Positions 31,770 to 32,252 of a stretch of 32,252 nt of DNA are shown here, piece by piece (positions within the stretch are counted from its first letter, which is position 1; every line of letters starts with the position of its first letter). The notes beneath the pieces were generated by a model. That model was given only the letters and a program-made list of their open reading frames with translations. It was not told the origin of the DNA and did no database searches. Made by a program: the position numbers and the translations under genes. Location of the stretch: assembly GCA_021731585.1 (NCBI GenBank), contig JAKFXB010000091.1, positions 1-32,252 of the forward strand, in the 5' to 3' direction. This DNA is from Alphaproteobacteria bacterium (GTDB taxonomy: Bacteria; Pseudomonadota; Alphaproteobacteria; UBA9655).

Positions 31770-32252
31770 ATGAAATTGTTCTTTAGTATAACCTTTGTTA
31801 TTTTAGGCTTCAATCTTACAGCCAGCATTGCTGAGCCTATATCTATAAATACTGCTTTTATAGCAAAAAGGAATGGCATAATAGTGAAAATACAAGGAGA
31901 CTGTGATACCCAAAACCCTCCTTGTTCGACTTTTAAAATTGCCTTAGCTCTTATAGGATTTGACTCAGGAATCTTAATAGATAAAGATTCTCCAAAATGG
32001 ACTTTTAAAAAAGAATATGAAGCAAATTTTCAAGATTGGTATAAGCCCGAAATGGGAATTAAATACGGTTGGCATGGAGAGCATACCCCTGCTACCTTTA
32101 TGCACAACTCAGTTTTATGGTTTTCCCACCAAATTACACAACGCCTTGGAAAAGAGAGGTTTCAAGCTTACGTAAACAAGCTTGATTATGGAAATAAGGA
32201 TGTTTCTGGTACAATTGGAAAAAATGATGAACTATTAAATAGTTGGTTAGAG
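31770..32252 (+). CDS. class D (OXA-type) beta-lactamase, 3' end outside window
   Basis: The first 161 residues of a serine beta-lactamase, open to the window edge. A signal peptide (MKLFFSITFVILGFNLTASIA) is followed by the active-site motif PCSTFKIALALIGFDSGIL (Ser53, Lys56). HNSVLWFS supplies the second motif as S114-V-L, where the family has S-x-V. WFSHQITQRLGKERFQAYV and DYGNKDVSG follow (YGN, 140-142), and SWLE (Trp159) precedes the cut. The KTG motif should lie just past the edge. AAGGA is 8 bases before the ATG. A TTGACG -35-like hexamer lies at 31672-31677 with a poor -10. Penicillin-class hydrolysis is expected; Val-to-Leu in motif II may affect activity. Confidence 0.9.
   Translation, partial: MKLFFSITFVILGFNLTASIAEPISINTAFIAKRNGIIVKIQGDCDTQNPPCSTFKIALALIGFDSGILIDKDSPKWTFKKEYEANFQDWYKPEMGIKYGWHGEHTPATFMHNSVLWFSHQITQRLGKERFQAYVNKLDYGNKDVSGTIGKNDELLNSWLE

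Overview
The window looks like chromosome from an AT-rich, probably host-associated alphaproteobacterium. The pointers are a ChpT-type histidine phosphotransferase, an IHF-alpha-like protein, a pdhA-pdhB-pdhC cluster, Coq7 and UbiG for ubiquinone synthesis, and several TTAA-N7-TTAA sites of the CtrA type. Low GC, two RND pumps and secreted proteins of unknown role would fit Holosporales-like endosymbionts (Caedibacter, Paracaedibacter, Odyssella relatives). That lineage call is inference from gene content, not a computed placement.

Left edge (1-890): a 3' half of a tRNA-Val(TAC) gene with no 5' half, which reads as the displaced attachment-site copy of an element integrated to the left of the window. 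It is followed by IS-like inverted repeats, a 99-bp MITE-like hairpin and a small secreted six-cysteine protein. 891-4700: LysE/RhtB exporter, Nudix hydrolase, SEC-C protein, outer-membrane barrel protein, a periplasmic parvulin-type isomerase and a 55-residue unknown. 4809-8983: RND pump 1 and its adaptor. Divergent from it, 9097-12396: chpT-like, lysA and xseA. 12513-16903: ihfA-like gene, a second LysE-type exporter and pdhABC.

17001-22537, mostly minus strand: 2-Cys peroxiredoxin, coq7, dsbB and a DedA-family gene, then a second small secreted six-cysteine gene (plus strand), a 14-TM DHA2 drug exporter and a BrnQ-type carrier. 22672-24843, plus strand: ubiG, a tiny lipoprotein, a 95-residue unknown, and an in-frame fusion of an MNT nucleotidyltransferase (antitoxin type) with a HEPN domain (toxin type), which keeps a strong internal Shine-Dalgarno and GTG at the junction. 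24824-29884, minus strand: an operon of adaptor, RND pump 2 and a signal-peptide-bearing protein-kinase-like protein whose GTG start overlaps the pump's stop codon. 29955-32252, plus strand: tatD, a PhnP-like metallo-hydrolase and the first 161 residues of a class D beta-lactamase running off the window.

The most promising unusual items are the exported kinase-like protein coupled to the RND pump, the MNT-HEPN fusion with an internal start, the two six-cysteine secreted peptides that each have a CtrA-like box upstream, and the 11-bp-phased triple TTAA array between the OMP and isomerase genes. No CRISPR array, rRNA, complete tRNA, complete transposase or phage module was seen.
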